Source of the DNA: Pseudomonas lundensis
Lineage (GTDB): Bacteria; Pseudomonadota; Gammaproteobacteria; Pseudomonadales; Pseudomonadaceae
Length of the DNA stretch: 64,000 nt
Assembly: GCF_002269125.1 (NCBI RefSeq)
Contig: NZ_NQKI01000022.1
Span: forward strand, 19,385-83,384
Direction of reading: 5' to 3'
Shown here: positions 7,390 to 16,919 of the stretch, piece after piece
Position numbering within the stretch: the first letter of the stretch is position 1
Layout of the letters: each line of letters starts with the position of its first letter
Notes under the pieces: generated by a model
Told to the model about the DNA's origin: nothing
The model's input: only the letters and a program-made list of their open reading frames with translations
Databases searched by the model: none
Program-made: the position numbers and the translations under genes

Positions 7390-9504
7390 ATGCGTTATCA
7401 ATTGCCCCCGCGTCGAATCAGCATGAAGCATTTATTCCCTAGCACCGCACTTGCCCTATTCATTGGCCTCGGCGTTTTGCCGCTTTCGGCCAATACATTC
7501 GCCGCTAACAGTTGGGATAACCTTCAGCCCGATCGTGATGAGGTAATTGCCAGTCTTAACGTTGTTGAGCTGCTCAAGCGCCATCATTACAGCAAGCCGC
7601 CACTGGATGACGCACGTTCCGTGATCATCTATGACAGCTACCTGAAGCTGCTCGACCCCTCGCGCAGTTATTTCCTGGCCAGCGATATTGCCGAATTCGA
7701 CAAATGGAAAACCCAATTTGACGATTTCCTCAAAAGCGGCGACCTCAACCCTGGCTTCACGATCTACAAGCGCTACCTGGACCGGGTCAAATCGCGTCTG
7801 GACTTCGCTCTTGCAGAGCTGAACAAGGGGGTCGACTCGTTTGACTTCAACGCCAAAGAGACACTGGAGGTCGACCGTAAGGACGCGCCGTGGCTCAAGA
7901 CTGAAGCCGAACTCAACGACCTGTGGCGCAAACGCCTTAAAGACGAAGTGCTGCGCCTGAAAATTGCTGGCAAAGAGCCTGCAAAAATCCAGGAACTGCT
8001 GACCAAGCGTTACAAGAACCAATTGTCGCGCCTTGATCAGACCCGCAGCGAAGACATCTTCCAGGCGTATATCAACACCTTCGCCATGTCTTACGACCCG
8101 CACACCAATTACCTGTCGCCCGATAATGCGGAAAACTTTGACATCAACATGAGCCTGTCGCTGGAAGGCATTGGCGCCGTGTTGCAAAGCGATAACGACC
8201 AAGTGAAGGTCGTGCGTCTGGTGCCAGCAGGCCCGGCGGACAAGACCAAGCAGGTTGCCCCGGCGGATAAAATCATCGGCGTTGCACAAGGCGACAAAGA
8301 GATGGTCGACGTCATCGGCTGGCGTCTGGACGAAGTGGTCAAGTTAATTCGCGGCCCTAAAGGCTCTGTCGTGCGCCTGGAGGTGATTCCGGCCAGCAAT
8401 GCGCCGAATGACCAGACCAGCAAGGTTGTGTCCATCACCCGCGAAGCCGTGAAGCTTGAAGAGCAAGCGGCCAAGAAGTCGATCCTGAACCTGAAACAGG
8501 ACGGCAAAAACTACAAACTTGGCGTGATTGAAATTCCGGCCTTCTATCTGGACTTCAAGGCATTCCGTGCCGGTGACCCGAATTACAAGAGCACCACCCG
8601 CGACGTCAAGAAACTGCTGACCGAGTTGCAGAAGGAACAAGTCGATGGCGTGATTATCGACCTGCGCAACAACGGGGGCGGTTCGTTGCAGGAAGCAACC
8701 GAGCTGACCAGCCTGTTCATCGACAAGGGTCCGACCGTGCTGGTGCGTAATGCTGACGGCAAGGTCGATGTCCTGGAAGACGAAAACCCGGGCGCTTTCT
8801 ACAAAGGCCCGATGGCGTTGCTGGTTAACCGCCTGTCGGCATCGGCGTCGGAGATTTTTGCCGGCGCCATGCAGGATTATCACCGCGCGCTGATCATCGG
8901 TGGCCAGACCTTCGGCAAAGGCACCGTGCAGACCATTCAACCGCTTAACCATGGCGAACTGAAACTGACACTGGCCAAGTTCTACCGGGTTTCCGGTCAG
9001 AGCACCCAGCATCAGGGCGTTCTGCCTGACGTCGCATTTCCGTCGATCATCGACACCAAGGAAATCGGTGAAAGCGCACTGCCTGAAGCCATGCCATGGG
9101 ACACCATCCGCCCGGCGATCAAGCCTGCGGTTGACCCCTTCAAGCCTTTCATTGCCAAGCTCAAGGCGGACCATGAAGCGCGCACGGCCAAGGATGCGGA
9201 ATTCATCTTTATCCGTGACAAGCTGTCGTTGGCAGACACGTTGATGAACGAGAAGACCGTCAGCCTGAATGAAGCCGAGCGCCGCGCGCAGCACGCCGAC
9301 ATTGAAGCCAAGCAACTGGCGATGGAAAACGCCCGTCGCCAGGCCAAAGGCGAAGCACCGCTCAAGGAAATGAAGAAAGAAGACGAAGATGCTCTGCCGG
9401 TCGAGCCTGAAAAGACCAAACCGGAAGATGACGCTTACTTGAGTGAGACCGGGCGCATCTTGCTGGACTACCTGAAGCTCAATGGTCAGGTGGCCAAAAG
9501 GTAA
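7390..9504 (+). CDS. prc: Tail-specific protease Prc (S41 carboxyl-terminal processing peptidase)
   Basis: The protein has 704 residues from ATG 7390. A second ATG at 7423 starts directly at the signal peptide (MKHLFPSTALALFIGLG) and may be the true start. A helical N-terminal domain is followed by a PDZ domain (about residues 245-330, NMSLSLEGIGAVLQ) and the S41 catalytic core: VDGVIIDLRNNGGGSL, nucleophile Ser in NRLSASASEIFAGA and base Lys in GGQTFGKGTVQTI. The C-terminus has a lysine-rich DUF3340-type extension. Prc degrades periplasmic proteins with non-polar C-termini, including cell-wall hydrolases and anti-sigma factors. A strong terminator follows. Confidence 0.95.
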   Translation: MRYQLPPRRISMKHLFPSTALALFIGLGVLPLSANTFAANSWDNLQPDRDEVIASLNVVELLKRHHYSKPPLDDARSVIIYDSYLKLLDPSRSYFLASDIAEFDKWKTQFDDFLKSGDLNPGFTIYKRYLDRVKSRLDFALAELNKGVDSFDFNAKETLEVDRKDAPWLKTEAELNDLWRKRLKDEVLRLKIAGKEPAKIQELLTKRYKNQLSRLDQTRSEDIFQAYINTFAMSYDPHTNYLSPDNAENFDINMSLSLEGIGAVLQSDNDQVKVVRLVPAGPADKTKQVAPADKIIGVAQGDKEMVDVIGWRLDEVVKLIRGPKGSVVRLEVIPASNAPNDQTSKVVSITREAVKLEEQAAKKSILNLKQDGKNYKLGVIEIPAFYLDFKAFRAGDPNYKSTTRDVKKLLTELQKEQVDGVIIDLRNNGGGSLQEATELTSLFIDKGPTVLVRNADGKVDVLEDENPGAFYKGPMALLVNRLSASASEIFAGAMQDYHRALIIGGQTFGKGTVQTIQPLNHGELKLTLAKFYRVSGQSTQHQGVLPDVAFPSIIDTKEIGESALPEAMPWDTIRPAIKPAVDPFKPFIAKLKADHEARTAKDAEFIFIRDKLSLADTLMNEKTVSLNEAERRAQHADIEAKQLAMENARRQAKGEAPLKEMKKEDEDALPVEPEKTKPEDDAYLSETGRILLDYLKLNGQVAKR

Positions 9505-9540
9505 CGGTTGATCGGCAACAGTGGATTGATTCACCGATGT

Positions 9541-9577
9541 AAAAAGGGCGGGCCGCGTGAAGCGGCCCGCCCTTTTT
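9541..9577. terminator. Strong bidirectional terminator
   Basis: A 16-bp perfect stem (9541-9556 with 9562-9577) and a GTGAA loop end in T-runs on both strands. It serves prc from the left and the Sel1 operon from the right. Confidence 0.92.
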
Positions 9578-9595
9578 ATTGGCACGGTCGCCGGG

Positions 9596-10051
9596 TTAGC
9601 CCGACACAGCCTGATAGCGACGGGCCTGCTCGGGATCGGCCAGCAATCCCGGACCACCTTGCTCATACAACGCTGCCAATTTGATCGGTGCCAAGGGATG
9701 ACCCGCATTGGCCGCCATGATCCACCAGCGCACCGCTTCGGCGGCATCAGGCGCTTTGTTCACGCTTCCTGCAAGGCTGAACACGCCGACTTGGTAGGCG
9801 GCTTTGCCATCGCCCGCCAGACCCGCCAGGCGCAACAGACGCACGCCCTCCTCCTTGGCGCCCAGCCCTTGACCGCGAAAGGCCAGGATGTGGCCATAGA
9901 AGCTTTGAGCGTCGGTATCACCCAGGTTAGCCATGCGCGCAAACTGACCTTCCATCCAGCGCCATAACCACGGCTGGCGTACACACCAGCGCCAGTGAAA
10001 TAACCTGCGCGCCAGCCAGTAGCTTAAGCGCGCCTTAAGTCGCCAGAACAC
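9596..10051 (-). CDS. Sel1-repeat (TPR-like) protein
   Basis: The protein has 151 residues from a GTG start. The N-terminus is very rich in Trp and Arg (WRWCVRQPWLWRWMEG). About two to three Sel1-type alpha/alpha repeats follow (KEEGVRLLRLAGLAGDGKAA, then AVRWWIMAANAGHPLAPIKL). Sel1 repeats are protein-binding solenoids. It is the last gene of a three-gene minus-strand operon and begins directly after the stop of the preceding gene. The role is unknown. Confidence 0.78.
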   Translation of the reverse strand: MFWRLKARLSYWLARRLFHWRWCVRQPWLWRWMEGQFARMANLGDTDAQSFYGHILAFRGQGLGAKEEGVRLLRLAGLAGDGKAAYQVGVFSLAGSVNKAPDAAEAVRWWIMAANAGHPLAPIKLAALYEQGGPGLLADPEQARRYQAVSG

Positions 10052-10420
10052 TCAGGCCTCCTCATGTTCGTACGCATGTTCAAACACGCGTACCACTTCA
10101 GAAGCATGCCAGGACGCGGCGGCTACGCCATCCGGCGGGCCGCTGAAACGCCCCAGTCGTTGCACACATTCGAAAAAACCGGTGCGCGGCAAACGACTGG
10201 CCCCCTGGCTGATGACCAATGAGCTGCGCAAGGGCTGCTCGGCCTTGGTATCCAGGGCAGCCAAATGTTCGAGGGCGGCCGTCAGGGTCAGCATTGCCGG
10301 GCTGGGCAACTGCAAGCGTTCCAGCAACGCACGGTAGGTCACCAGATGCCGCTGTCGGCGCGCCTGATCGAGTTCAGCCAGCAATCCGTCCCAGTGTTGA
10401 CGACTGATGCGCACGCTCAT
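10052..10420 (-). CDS. Conserved protein of unknown function
   Basis: The protein has 122 residues. The ATG at 10420 overlaps the upstream HTH gene stop as ATGA and is chosen over in-frame starts further upstream. The sequence is helical and has no membrane segment or signal peptide. I do not recognise a domain: it opens MSVRISRQHWDGLLAELDQ, has a central AMLTLTAALEHLAALDTKAE, and ends acidic (EHAYEHEEA). Tight coupling to the HTH gene suggests the products act together. Confidence 0.7.
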   Translation of the reverse strand: MSVRISRQHWDGLLAELDQARRQRHLVTYRALLERLQLPSPAMLTLTAALEHLAALDTKAEQPLRSSLVISQGASRLPRTGFFECVQRLGRFSGPPDGVAAASWHASEVVRVFEHAYEHEEA

Positions 10421-10755
10421 GACGCGTCCCTCCATCCAGTGATGCCCAACTCCCAACCGAGGCTGCGACTGATGGCGCTGTCGGGCAGTCGCTCGCCGCT
10501 TTCGATCATGCTCAGGTAAGACGGGCTGATGCCCACCGTGCGTGCCAGCGCCTCAAGTGCCAGCCCTTTTGCTTCGCGCAAGCTTCGCAGTTGATCAAGC
10601 CCTGGCAGTGCCTGCTCAGGCTCTGGCGCGGGGGGTGCCTCGATGGGTGCCAACGGCTGATTCAAGCCCGCCGCCTTGAGCAGTGCCTGATAGCTTTCCC
10701 ATGACAGAACCGCGTACTCGGGTTCACCGTTGCGCTTGATAATTTGAAGATCCAT
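10417..10755 (-). CDS. XRE-type helix-turn-helix protein with Phd-like N-terminus
   Basis: The protein has 112 residues. Residues 1-30 (MDLQIIKRNGEPEYAVLSWE) resemble the N-terminus of Phd/YefM-type antitoxins. A Pro/Glu-rich linker follows (about 35-50), then a Cro/C1 HTH at about residues 55-105 (LREAKGLALEALARTVGISP and YLSMIESGERLPD). It probably represses its own operon. No toxin-like partner is recognisable downstream, although the gene of unknown function is positioned where one would be. Upstream lies a region with paired DnaA boxes. Confidence 0.82.
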   Translation of the reverse strand: MDLQIIKRNGEPEYAVLSWESYQALLKAAGLNQPLAPIEAPPAPEPEQALPGLDQLRSLREAKGLALEALARTVGISPSYLSMIESGERLPDSAISRSLGWELGITGWRDAS

Positions 10756-11132
10756 TACTAAACCCCGTCAGACTTTTAAGTAAATCGAGTCGGAACTTTC
10801 CTTAGAAGCTTAATCCTAACAGCCGATAAGGTCTTGGGGGTTTTTGTTCTGACGCAGGATAAAAATCATCGAGCGGTGGAGAACAGCCAGCGGGGAGAAA
10901 AATGTTATCCACACAAATTGTGGATAACCTTGTGAACAGAGCTGATTTTGGCCTCTGAGAGGCCCGTTCTATAAGGGCTGCGCTCAGATCGGGCATTTTT
11001 TACACACATAAAAAAACCCACAAATTCATTGACTTGGCAGTCAACTGACACTAGCACTCAAGGCTTACAGCCTTGGTGAGCCCCGCCACAGAGTGGACCA
11101 ACCGCGTAAGAAGGGGACTACAAAAACGCAAA
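10756..11132. other. Intergenic region with promoter of the HTH operon and a DnaA-box pair
   Basis: About 375 bases lie without a convincing gene between the HTH gene start and the terminator of the FKBP gene. The region is AT-richer than its surroundings. It holds the facing DnaA boxes at 10904-10928, an AT-rich stretch TTTTTTACACACATAAAAAAA near 11000 and a small hairpin AAGGCTTACAGCCTT near 11060. A 64-codon minus ORF (10802-10996) has no supporting features and I do not call it. Confidence 0.6.
10904..10928. promoter_or_regulatory. Two facing perfect DnaA boxes
   Basis: TTATCCACA at 10905-10913 faces TGTGGATAA at 10919-10927, giving a 25-base palindrome with a 5-base centre. Both halves match the consensus DnaA box TTATNCACA. 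The pair lies about 150 bases upstream of the HTH operon, so DnaA-ATP could control it or be titrated here. Confidence 0.6.
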
Positions 11133-11152
11133 CGCCCCGTCGAGACGGGGCG
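11133..11152 (-). terminator. Terminator of the FKBP gene
   Basis: CGCCCCGT at 11133-11140 pairs with ACGGGGCG at 11145-11152. Reading the minus strand, the stem is followed by GTTTTTG, as expected downstream of the FKBP gene. Confidence 0.8.
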
Positions 11153-11170
11153 CTGTGTGTCGCGAAACGC

Positions 11171-11908
11171 TTATTTGCTGGCAGGTGCTGCCGGAGCAGT
11201 TTCCTGGTCAGCGTTTGCCGGATCTTTGATGCCCAGCAGTTCCAGGTCAAATACCAGCACCGAGTTGGCCGGAATGGCCGGGCTTGGGCTTTGAGCGCCG
11301 TAAGCCAGCTCGCTAGGAATGTACAGCTTGTACTTCTCGCCCACGTGCATCAGTTGCAAGCCTTCAACCCAACCCGGGATCACGCCGCTTACCGGCAGAT
11401 CAATCGGGCTGCCGCGCTCAACCGAGCTGTCGAACACCTTGCCGTCGATCAGTTTGCCTTCGTAGTGAACCGTCACAACGTCGGTCGCTTTTGGCTGTGG
11501 ACCATCCGCTTTCTTGATCACTTCGTATTGCAAGCCAGAAGCTGTGGTGGTGACACCGGCCTTCTTGCCGTTTTCTTCGAGGAATTTTTTGCCTGCAGCA
11601 GAGGCTTCTTCACTCATTTTGGTCAGACGCTCTTCTGCACGCTTTTGCAGCGCCGAGAAGGCTTCGATCAGCTCATCATCTTTGAGTTTCTGCTCTTTCT
11701 TGCCAACGGCATCTTCGATGCCCAGGGCGACGGCTTTGGAATCCAGATCATCCATGCCTTCTTGAGCCAGGCTCTTGCCCATGTTCAGGCCAATGCCATA
11801 AGAAGCTTTTTGTGCCGGAGTTTTCAGCTCTACGCTGGTCTGCGAATCGCAACCCGCCAGTACCAGGCTTACCAGAGCCACAGCTGCCGCCAACCGATGC
11901 TGTTTCAT
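11171..11908 (-). CDS. FKBP-type peptidyl-prolyl isomerase lipoprotein (Mip/FkpA-like)
   Basis: The protein has 245 residues. The start at 11908 is backed by AAGGA seven bases upstream and opens a lipoprotein signal with lipobox LAGC (Cys at about residue 20). An alpha-helical FKBP_N dimerisation domain follows (QKASYGIGLNMGKSLAQEG to about residue 125). Next is the FKBP domain with VTVHYEGKLIDGKVFDSS, VIPGWVEGLQLM and YGAQSPSPAIPANS. It probably helps fold envelope proteins. The tail is Ala/Pro-rich. An upstream in-frame TTG/ATG extension lacks signal features and is rejected. Confidence 0.92.
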   Translation of the reverse strand: MKQHRLAAAVALVSLVLAGCDSQTSVELKTPAQKASYGIGLNMGKSLAQEGMDDLDSKAVALGIEDAVGKKEQKLKDDELIEAFSALQKRAEERLTKMSEEASAAGKKFLEENGKKAGVTTTASGLQYEVIKKADGPQPKATDVVTVHYEGKLIDGKVFDSSVERGSPIDLPVSGVIPGWVEGLQLMHVGEKYKLYIPSELAYGAQSPSPAIPANSVLVFDLELLGIKDPANADQETAPAAPASK

Positions 11909-12174
11909 GCTATTTCCTTGTTCATGCGCCAAATGGGCAATCGAATAAAGCCGCGAGCTTATCAGGCGGCCGCGACCAATGGCTACCGGCATGAGAGCGA
12001 CAAAACGATCAGAAGTTCACGCTTAAAACACAATTCATAATCGCCGCAACTTTTGTTAACACTTAAGGCAGTCTGTCAAGGCTTGCGCACTTTTTCCAGA
12101 GGGAACTAATGGCTACTTGATGCCAGCCACTCTGTAAGGCATAAGACTGTAAAAAATTGACAAGGAGCGTGACA

Positions 12175-13989
12175 GTGCGTCTGTTTTACCGTGTTCTGCT
12201 AATCCTGCTGGTGGCCGTGGCGGGGCTGATTGCAGTGGTCGTTTATTTCACCGCCAATCCCCACTTACCTGCCTATAAGGCGCCGCAGCAACTGCATTAT
12301 CTGGATCAATGGAGCCCGGCAGACCGCCAGACGTATTACTACACGCCCCAAGGCACTCAAGTAAAAGGTTTGCGCTACAACTGGTTCAGTGCGCTGGAGC
12401 TGCCATTTTCGCAGCAACCCTTCGCCGCGCCCGAGTATCTGGCGCGCTTCGGGTTTCTGGTCGAGCCACAACAAAAAGCCAGTGCGGCCAACCCCGGCAA
12501 CTTGCCTGTGGGCTTCACACGCCACAGCAACCCCGGCAGCACGGTCGAGTACCTCGACATCACCTGCGCCGCCTGCCACACCGGCGAACTGCGTTATCAG
12601 GGGCAAGCCTTGCGCGTGGATGGCGCGCCGGCCCAGCACGTGCTGCCCTCAAGCGTACCCACCCTGCGCGGTGGCAGCTTCGGCCAAGCGTTAGTGGCCA
12701 GCCTGGCCGCCACGTATTACAACCCCTGGAAATTCGAGCGTTTTGCCCGCACCGTGCTGGGCGATGACTATGACGCGCAGCACAAACAGTTGCGCAGCGA
12801 GTTCAAAGCCTCGTTAGACAATTTCCTTGCCGTGGCCTGGAATGACACCCATCGCGGCCTCTACCCCACGTTGGAAGGCCCCGGCCGCACGGACGCCTTC
12901 GGCCGCATAGCCAATGCCAGCTTTGGCGACGCGATATCCCCTGACAACTACCGCGTGGCCGACGCCCCCGTGGATTACCCGCATTTATGGGACATGTGGA
13001 CGTTCGATTGGGTGCAGTGGACCGCCTCGGCCAAGCAGCCGATGGCACGCAATATCGGGGAAGCCCTGGGCGTCGGTGCCACCCTGAATTTCTTCGACAG
13101 CCATGGTCAGCCATTACAAGGTGATGCACGTTACCCCTCGAGTGTTCGGGTAACTGATTTGCACCTGATTGAAGAAACCCTGCAAAAACTCAAACCGCCG
13201 GTGTGGCCTGAAGCCCTCTTCGGCCAGATCGACCGCCCGTTGGCCGCCAAAGGACGAGCCCTGTTCTCCGAAAACTGCGCCGGGTGCCACGTGCCGCAGG
13301 TCAAGGACGAAGATGGCCGCCGCGTGCAACAGCTCACGGTGATCCCGCTGGACGTGATTGGCACCGATCCCAATACCGCGAATAACATCGCTGATAACCG
13401 CTACGACGTGAGCGCCCTGCAATGGGACCCGGCTGAGTTGGCGCAGATGAATGTCACATTGTTCCCCCACAGCGATGAACCGCTGGACTTGCATCAACTG
13501 TCCGTTGCCAAAGGGTTGGCGTACATCACCGCCTTTGTTGAAAAGCATGCGTACAACGCTGCCGGAATCAGCCCGCAGGAACAGGATCGCCTGAATGGAT
13601 ATGGGCTGCCGATTGCCGTGCAAGAGGTGCGCGCTTACAAGGCTCGGCCGCTGGACGGGATCTGGGCCACGGCGCCGTATTTGCACAACGGCTCGGTCCC
13701 CACCTTGTATCAGTTGCTGTCGCCTCAGTCCGAGCGCGACGAAACGTTTTACCGCGGCACGTTTGAGTACGATCCGCGTCATCTGGGGTATCGCACCGAA
13801 GCCTTTGACGGTGGCTTTGTGCTCGACACCCGCATCAGTGGTAACCACAACAGCGGCCATGAATTTCGCGCCGGGCCGCAGGGCAATGGCGTAATCGGGC
13901 GCTTGCTGCACCCTGAAGAACGCTGGGCCTTGCTGGAGTACCTGAAGGTACTCGGCAGCCCGCTTGAACAACAGTTGCCCGCGCTATGA
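12175..13989 (+). CDS. Membrane-anchored di-haem cytochrome c peroxidase-like protein (RoxA-like)
   Basis: The protein has 604 residues. AAGGAG at 12162-12167 points to the GTG at 12175; earlier in-frame TTG and GTG codons are too close to or overlap this site. An N-terminal hydrophobic helix (LFYRVLLILLVAVAGLIAVVV) is a signal anchor. Two covalent haem sites are visible: CAACH (in DITCAACHTGELR) and CAGCH (in FSENCAGCHVPQ). Their wide spacing and the ~65 kDa size recall RoxA-like proteins and distant MauG relatives. It probably faces the periplasm. A catalase-fold gene follows 46 bases later, probably in the same transcript. The substrate is unknown. Confidence 0.82.
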   Translation: MRLFYRVLLILLVAVAGLIAVVVYFTANPHLPAYKAPQQLHYLDQWSPADRQTYYYTPQGTQVKGLRYNWFSALELPFSQQPFAAPEYLARFGFLVEPQQKASAANPGNLPVGFTRHSNPGSTVEYLDITCAACHTGELRYQGQALRVDGAPAQHVLPSSVPTLRGGSFGQALVASLAATYYNPWKFERFARTVLGDDYDAQHKQLRSEFKASLDNFLAVAWNDTHRGLYPTLEGPGRTDAFGRIANASFGDAISPDNYRVADAPVDYPHLWDMWTFDWVQWTASAKQPMARNIGEALGVGATLNFFDSHGQPLQGDARYPSSVRVTDLHLIEETLQKLKPPVWPEALFGQIDRPLAAKGRALFSENCAGCHVPQVKDEDGRRVQQLTVIPLDVIGTDPNTANNIADNRYDVSALQWDPAELAQMNVTLFPHSDEPLDLHQLSVAKGLAYITAFVEKHAYNAAGISPQEQDRLNGYGLPIAVQEVRAYKARPLDGIWATAPYLHNGSVPTLYQLLSPQSERDETFYRGTFEYDPRHLGYRTEAFDGGFVLDTRISGNHNSGHEFRAGPQGNGVIGRLLHPEERWALLEYLKVLGSPLEQQLPAL

Positions 13990-14035
13990 GAGGGCCATTG
14001 CGAAGCTCGGCCTCAATCACTAAAAGGATGTTTGT

Positions 14036-15172
14036 ATGCTGACCACTCTTTGGACGCGTCTGGGCTCATGGCTGGGCAAGTTGCTGCTGGCACTGATCGC
14101 GCTGGGGTTAATCGGCTGGGCGTTGGCCACCGGCTGGTATGCCTGGCAGCATCGCGGGCCCGTGTCGACTCAAGAAGAAATCCCGGCCGGTGAAGCCGCA
14201 ATGACCCGGGATACGATTCAGACCGCCATCAAAATCGTCGATCAGCACCGGGAAAACACCCGCTACCTGCGCGATGCTCACGCCAAGGCACATGGCTGCG
14301 TCAAAGCGGAGGTTGAGGTGTTGAACGACCTTGACCCGGCCCTGCGTCAAGGTGTCTTCGCCGAGCCCGGCAAGACCTGGCACGCCGTGGTGCGCCTGTC
14401 CAACGGAAACGCTTACCCGCAATTTGACAGCATTCGCGATGCACGGGGCATGGCTATCAAATTGCTAGATGTTCCGGGCACCCAATTGATGGCCAGTCAA
14501 CAAGGCCGAACCGAACAGGATTTTGTGATGTTCAACCATCCCAATTTCTTCGTCAGCGATGTGGCCGAGTACCGACAAAACATCGGGGCGCAGGCCGACG
14601 GCAAAAAAGTCATGGCGTTCTTTCCGTCATGGAACCCGAAAGACTGGCAGGTTCGTCATTTGTTCATTGCCTTGGCGACGCTGTCACCTGCCCCGGCCAG
14701 CCCGATACAAACCACGTATTTTTCGGTCTCGCCTTATAAATTTGGCAGCGTAAACGCCAAATTCCGGGTAGCACCCGACCCTGATCGATGCCCGGCCTAC
14801 GCCCTGCCCGAGCAGAACCAGGCGCTGCCTAATTTCTTGCGCAATGCGCTGACTCAACAACTGTCCACGGACCGCGTACCTGCCTGTTTCGTGTTGCAAA
14901 TTCAGCGTCAGAACGCCAATCGCTACATGCCGATCGAGGACACCAGTATTGAGTGGCAAGAGTCGCAGGCACCGTTCGAGACGGTGGCGCGGGTCACTGT
15001 GCCCGCGCAAGACTTTGATACCCCAAGCCAGAATTTGACGTGTGACAACCTGTCGTTCAACCCGTGGCACGGGATTGACGCGCATCGGCCCATTGGCGGC
15101 ATCAACCGGTTGCGCAAGGCCGTGTATGAGTCGGTCAGCGACTACCGCCACTCTCGCAACGCCGAACAGTAA
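14036..15172 (+). CDS. Membrane-anchored catalase-family (SrpA-like) haem protein
   Basis: The protein has 378 residues, shorter than true catalases (~480 or more). An N-terminal transmembrane helix (about residues 15-35, LGKLLLALIALGLIGWALAT) is followed by a catalase-fold domain. RDAHAKAHG (His82/His86) is the candidate distal histidine region and VVRLSNGNAYPQFD follows. FVMFNHPNFFVSDVAEY and SVSPYKFGSVNAKFR are typical of the small catalase-like family. It is paired with the di-haem protein upstream, which suggests peroxide- or lipid-peroxide-linked chemistry at the membrane. True catalase activity should not be assumed. Confidence 0.82.
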   Translation: MLTTLWTRLGSWLGKLLLALIALGLIGWALATGWYAWQHRGPVSTQEEIPAGEAAMTRDTIQTAIKIVDQHRENTRYLRDAHAKAHGCVKAEVEVLNDLDPALRQGVFAEPGKTWHAVVRLSNGNAYPQFDSIRDARGMAIKLLDVPGTQLMASQQGRTEQDFVMFNHPNFFVSDVAEYRQNIGAQADGKKVMAFFPSWNPKDWQVRHLFIALATLSPAPASPIQTTYFSVSPYKFGSVNAKFRVAPDPDRCPAYALPEQNQALPNFLRNALTQQLSTDRVPACFVLQIQRQNANRYMPIEDTSIEWQESQAPFETVARVTVPAQDFDTPSQNLTCDNLSFNPWHGIDAHRPIGGINRLRKAVYESVSDYRHSRNAEQ

Positions 15173-15181
15173 TCGCACAGC

Positions 15182-15204
15182 GGCCCGTCTCAGGCAGACG
15201 GGCC
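15182..15204. terminator. Hairpin between catalase-like gene and cysB
   Basis: GGCCCGTCT at 15182-15190 pairs with AGACGGGCC at 15196-15204, a 9-bp perfect stem with a CAGGC loop between convergent genes. T-runs are weak. Confidence 0.7.
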
Positions 15205-15246
15205 TTGCCGCTAGTCCTCCCCGGTTACCGGAACGGACATGAGCGT

Positions 15247-16230
<984 letters not shown>

Positions 16231-16326
16231 TCAAAGCAAATAGACGCCAAGGGTATCGGCGGCGGTATATAACTATATGGAAGGTCAGAAGAAGAAATCT
16301 AGAACTTTTTTATCGTTATGAGCCCT

Positions 16327-16836
16327 CTATGCGCCTTCACCATCTGTGCGACGCCGGCGCTGCAGCAGCGGCACCAGGTACACCGGCATTTGCGCCAGCT
16401 CGATGACCTGCGCTGCGGTACGTCCCAAACGGCGAAGCCCTGCGGTGGACTGGCCATGACTGCCCAGAATCAACAGGTCAACCGCCAGGCTGTTCGATTG
16501 CTGCAAAATCACCTGCGCCGGCTCCCCCTGAATCGCCTTGACCGAGCGAATCAGGGCCAGTTCCTGCCCGCCTTCGCCCAACTCGTCGCGCAGGTTTTGC
16601 AATACCCGCAGCTCAATGTTCGACAACATGGTGCTCATGCCCTGACGGTGCAGCGCGCTGAATGCCTCTTCATCGAGATAACTCTGCAACACCGACTCAG
16701 CGAACAGCCCCATTGGCTCCACGGCATGCACCACGTACAAGTCCGCGCGGAAGGTCCGCGCCAGTCCCAAGGCGTGCTGCATCACCAGCGGCGCATAAAT
16801 ACCGAGGTCATTGGCAAACAGTATCGAGCGAATCAT
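16327..16836 (-). CDS. Universal stress protein family
   Basis: The protein has 169 residues, a single UspA domain. It opens MIRSILFANDLGIYAPLVMQ, and the nucleotide-binding loop near the C-terminus is LLILGSHGQSTAGLRRLGRT, which fits the G-2x-G-9x-G(S/T) type pattern of ATP-binding USPs. It lies upstream of cysB on the same strand, 105 bases apart. The exact function is unknown. Confidence 0.9.
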   Translation of the reverse strand: MIRSILFANDLGIYAPLVMQHALGLARTFRADLYVVHAVEPMGLFAESVLQSYLDEEAFSALHRQGMSTMLSNIELRVLQNLRDELGEGGQELALIRSVKAIQGEPAQVILQQSNSLAVDLLILGSHGQSTAGLRRLGRTAAQVIELAQMPVYLVPLLQRRRRTDGEGA

Positions 16837-16919
16837 GCCACCTCCCTCGACTCAATGATTGGCCGAGATGGATTCAGCTTAGCAGCGCCAAGGGAAGTGC
16901 GAGGGCTATCACCGTGATG

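Noticed and set aside
8344..9747. 467-codon open frame on the minus strand opposite prc
   Set aside because: It is antisense to a certain S41 protease gene and runs through its terminator. No family features.
10802..10996. 64-codon minus-strand ORF over the DnaA-box region
   Set aside because: No ribosome-binding site or recognisable protein, and it overlaps the facing DnaA boxes and likely promoter.
11093..12040. 315-codon plus-strand frame opposite the FKBP gene
   Set aside because: It spans the terminator of the FKBP gene and mirrors its codons. The FKBP protein is unmistakable.
12041..12174. AlgU-like promoter (GAACTA...TCTG) before the di-haem gene
   Set aside because: The distance between the two elements is about 22 bases, too long for the known 16-17 base spacing.
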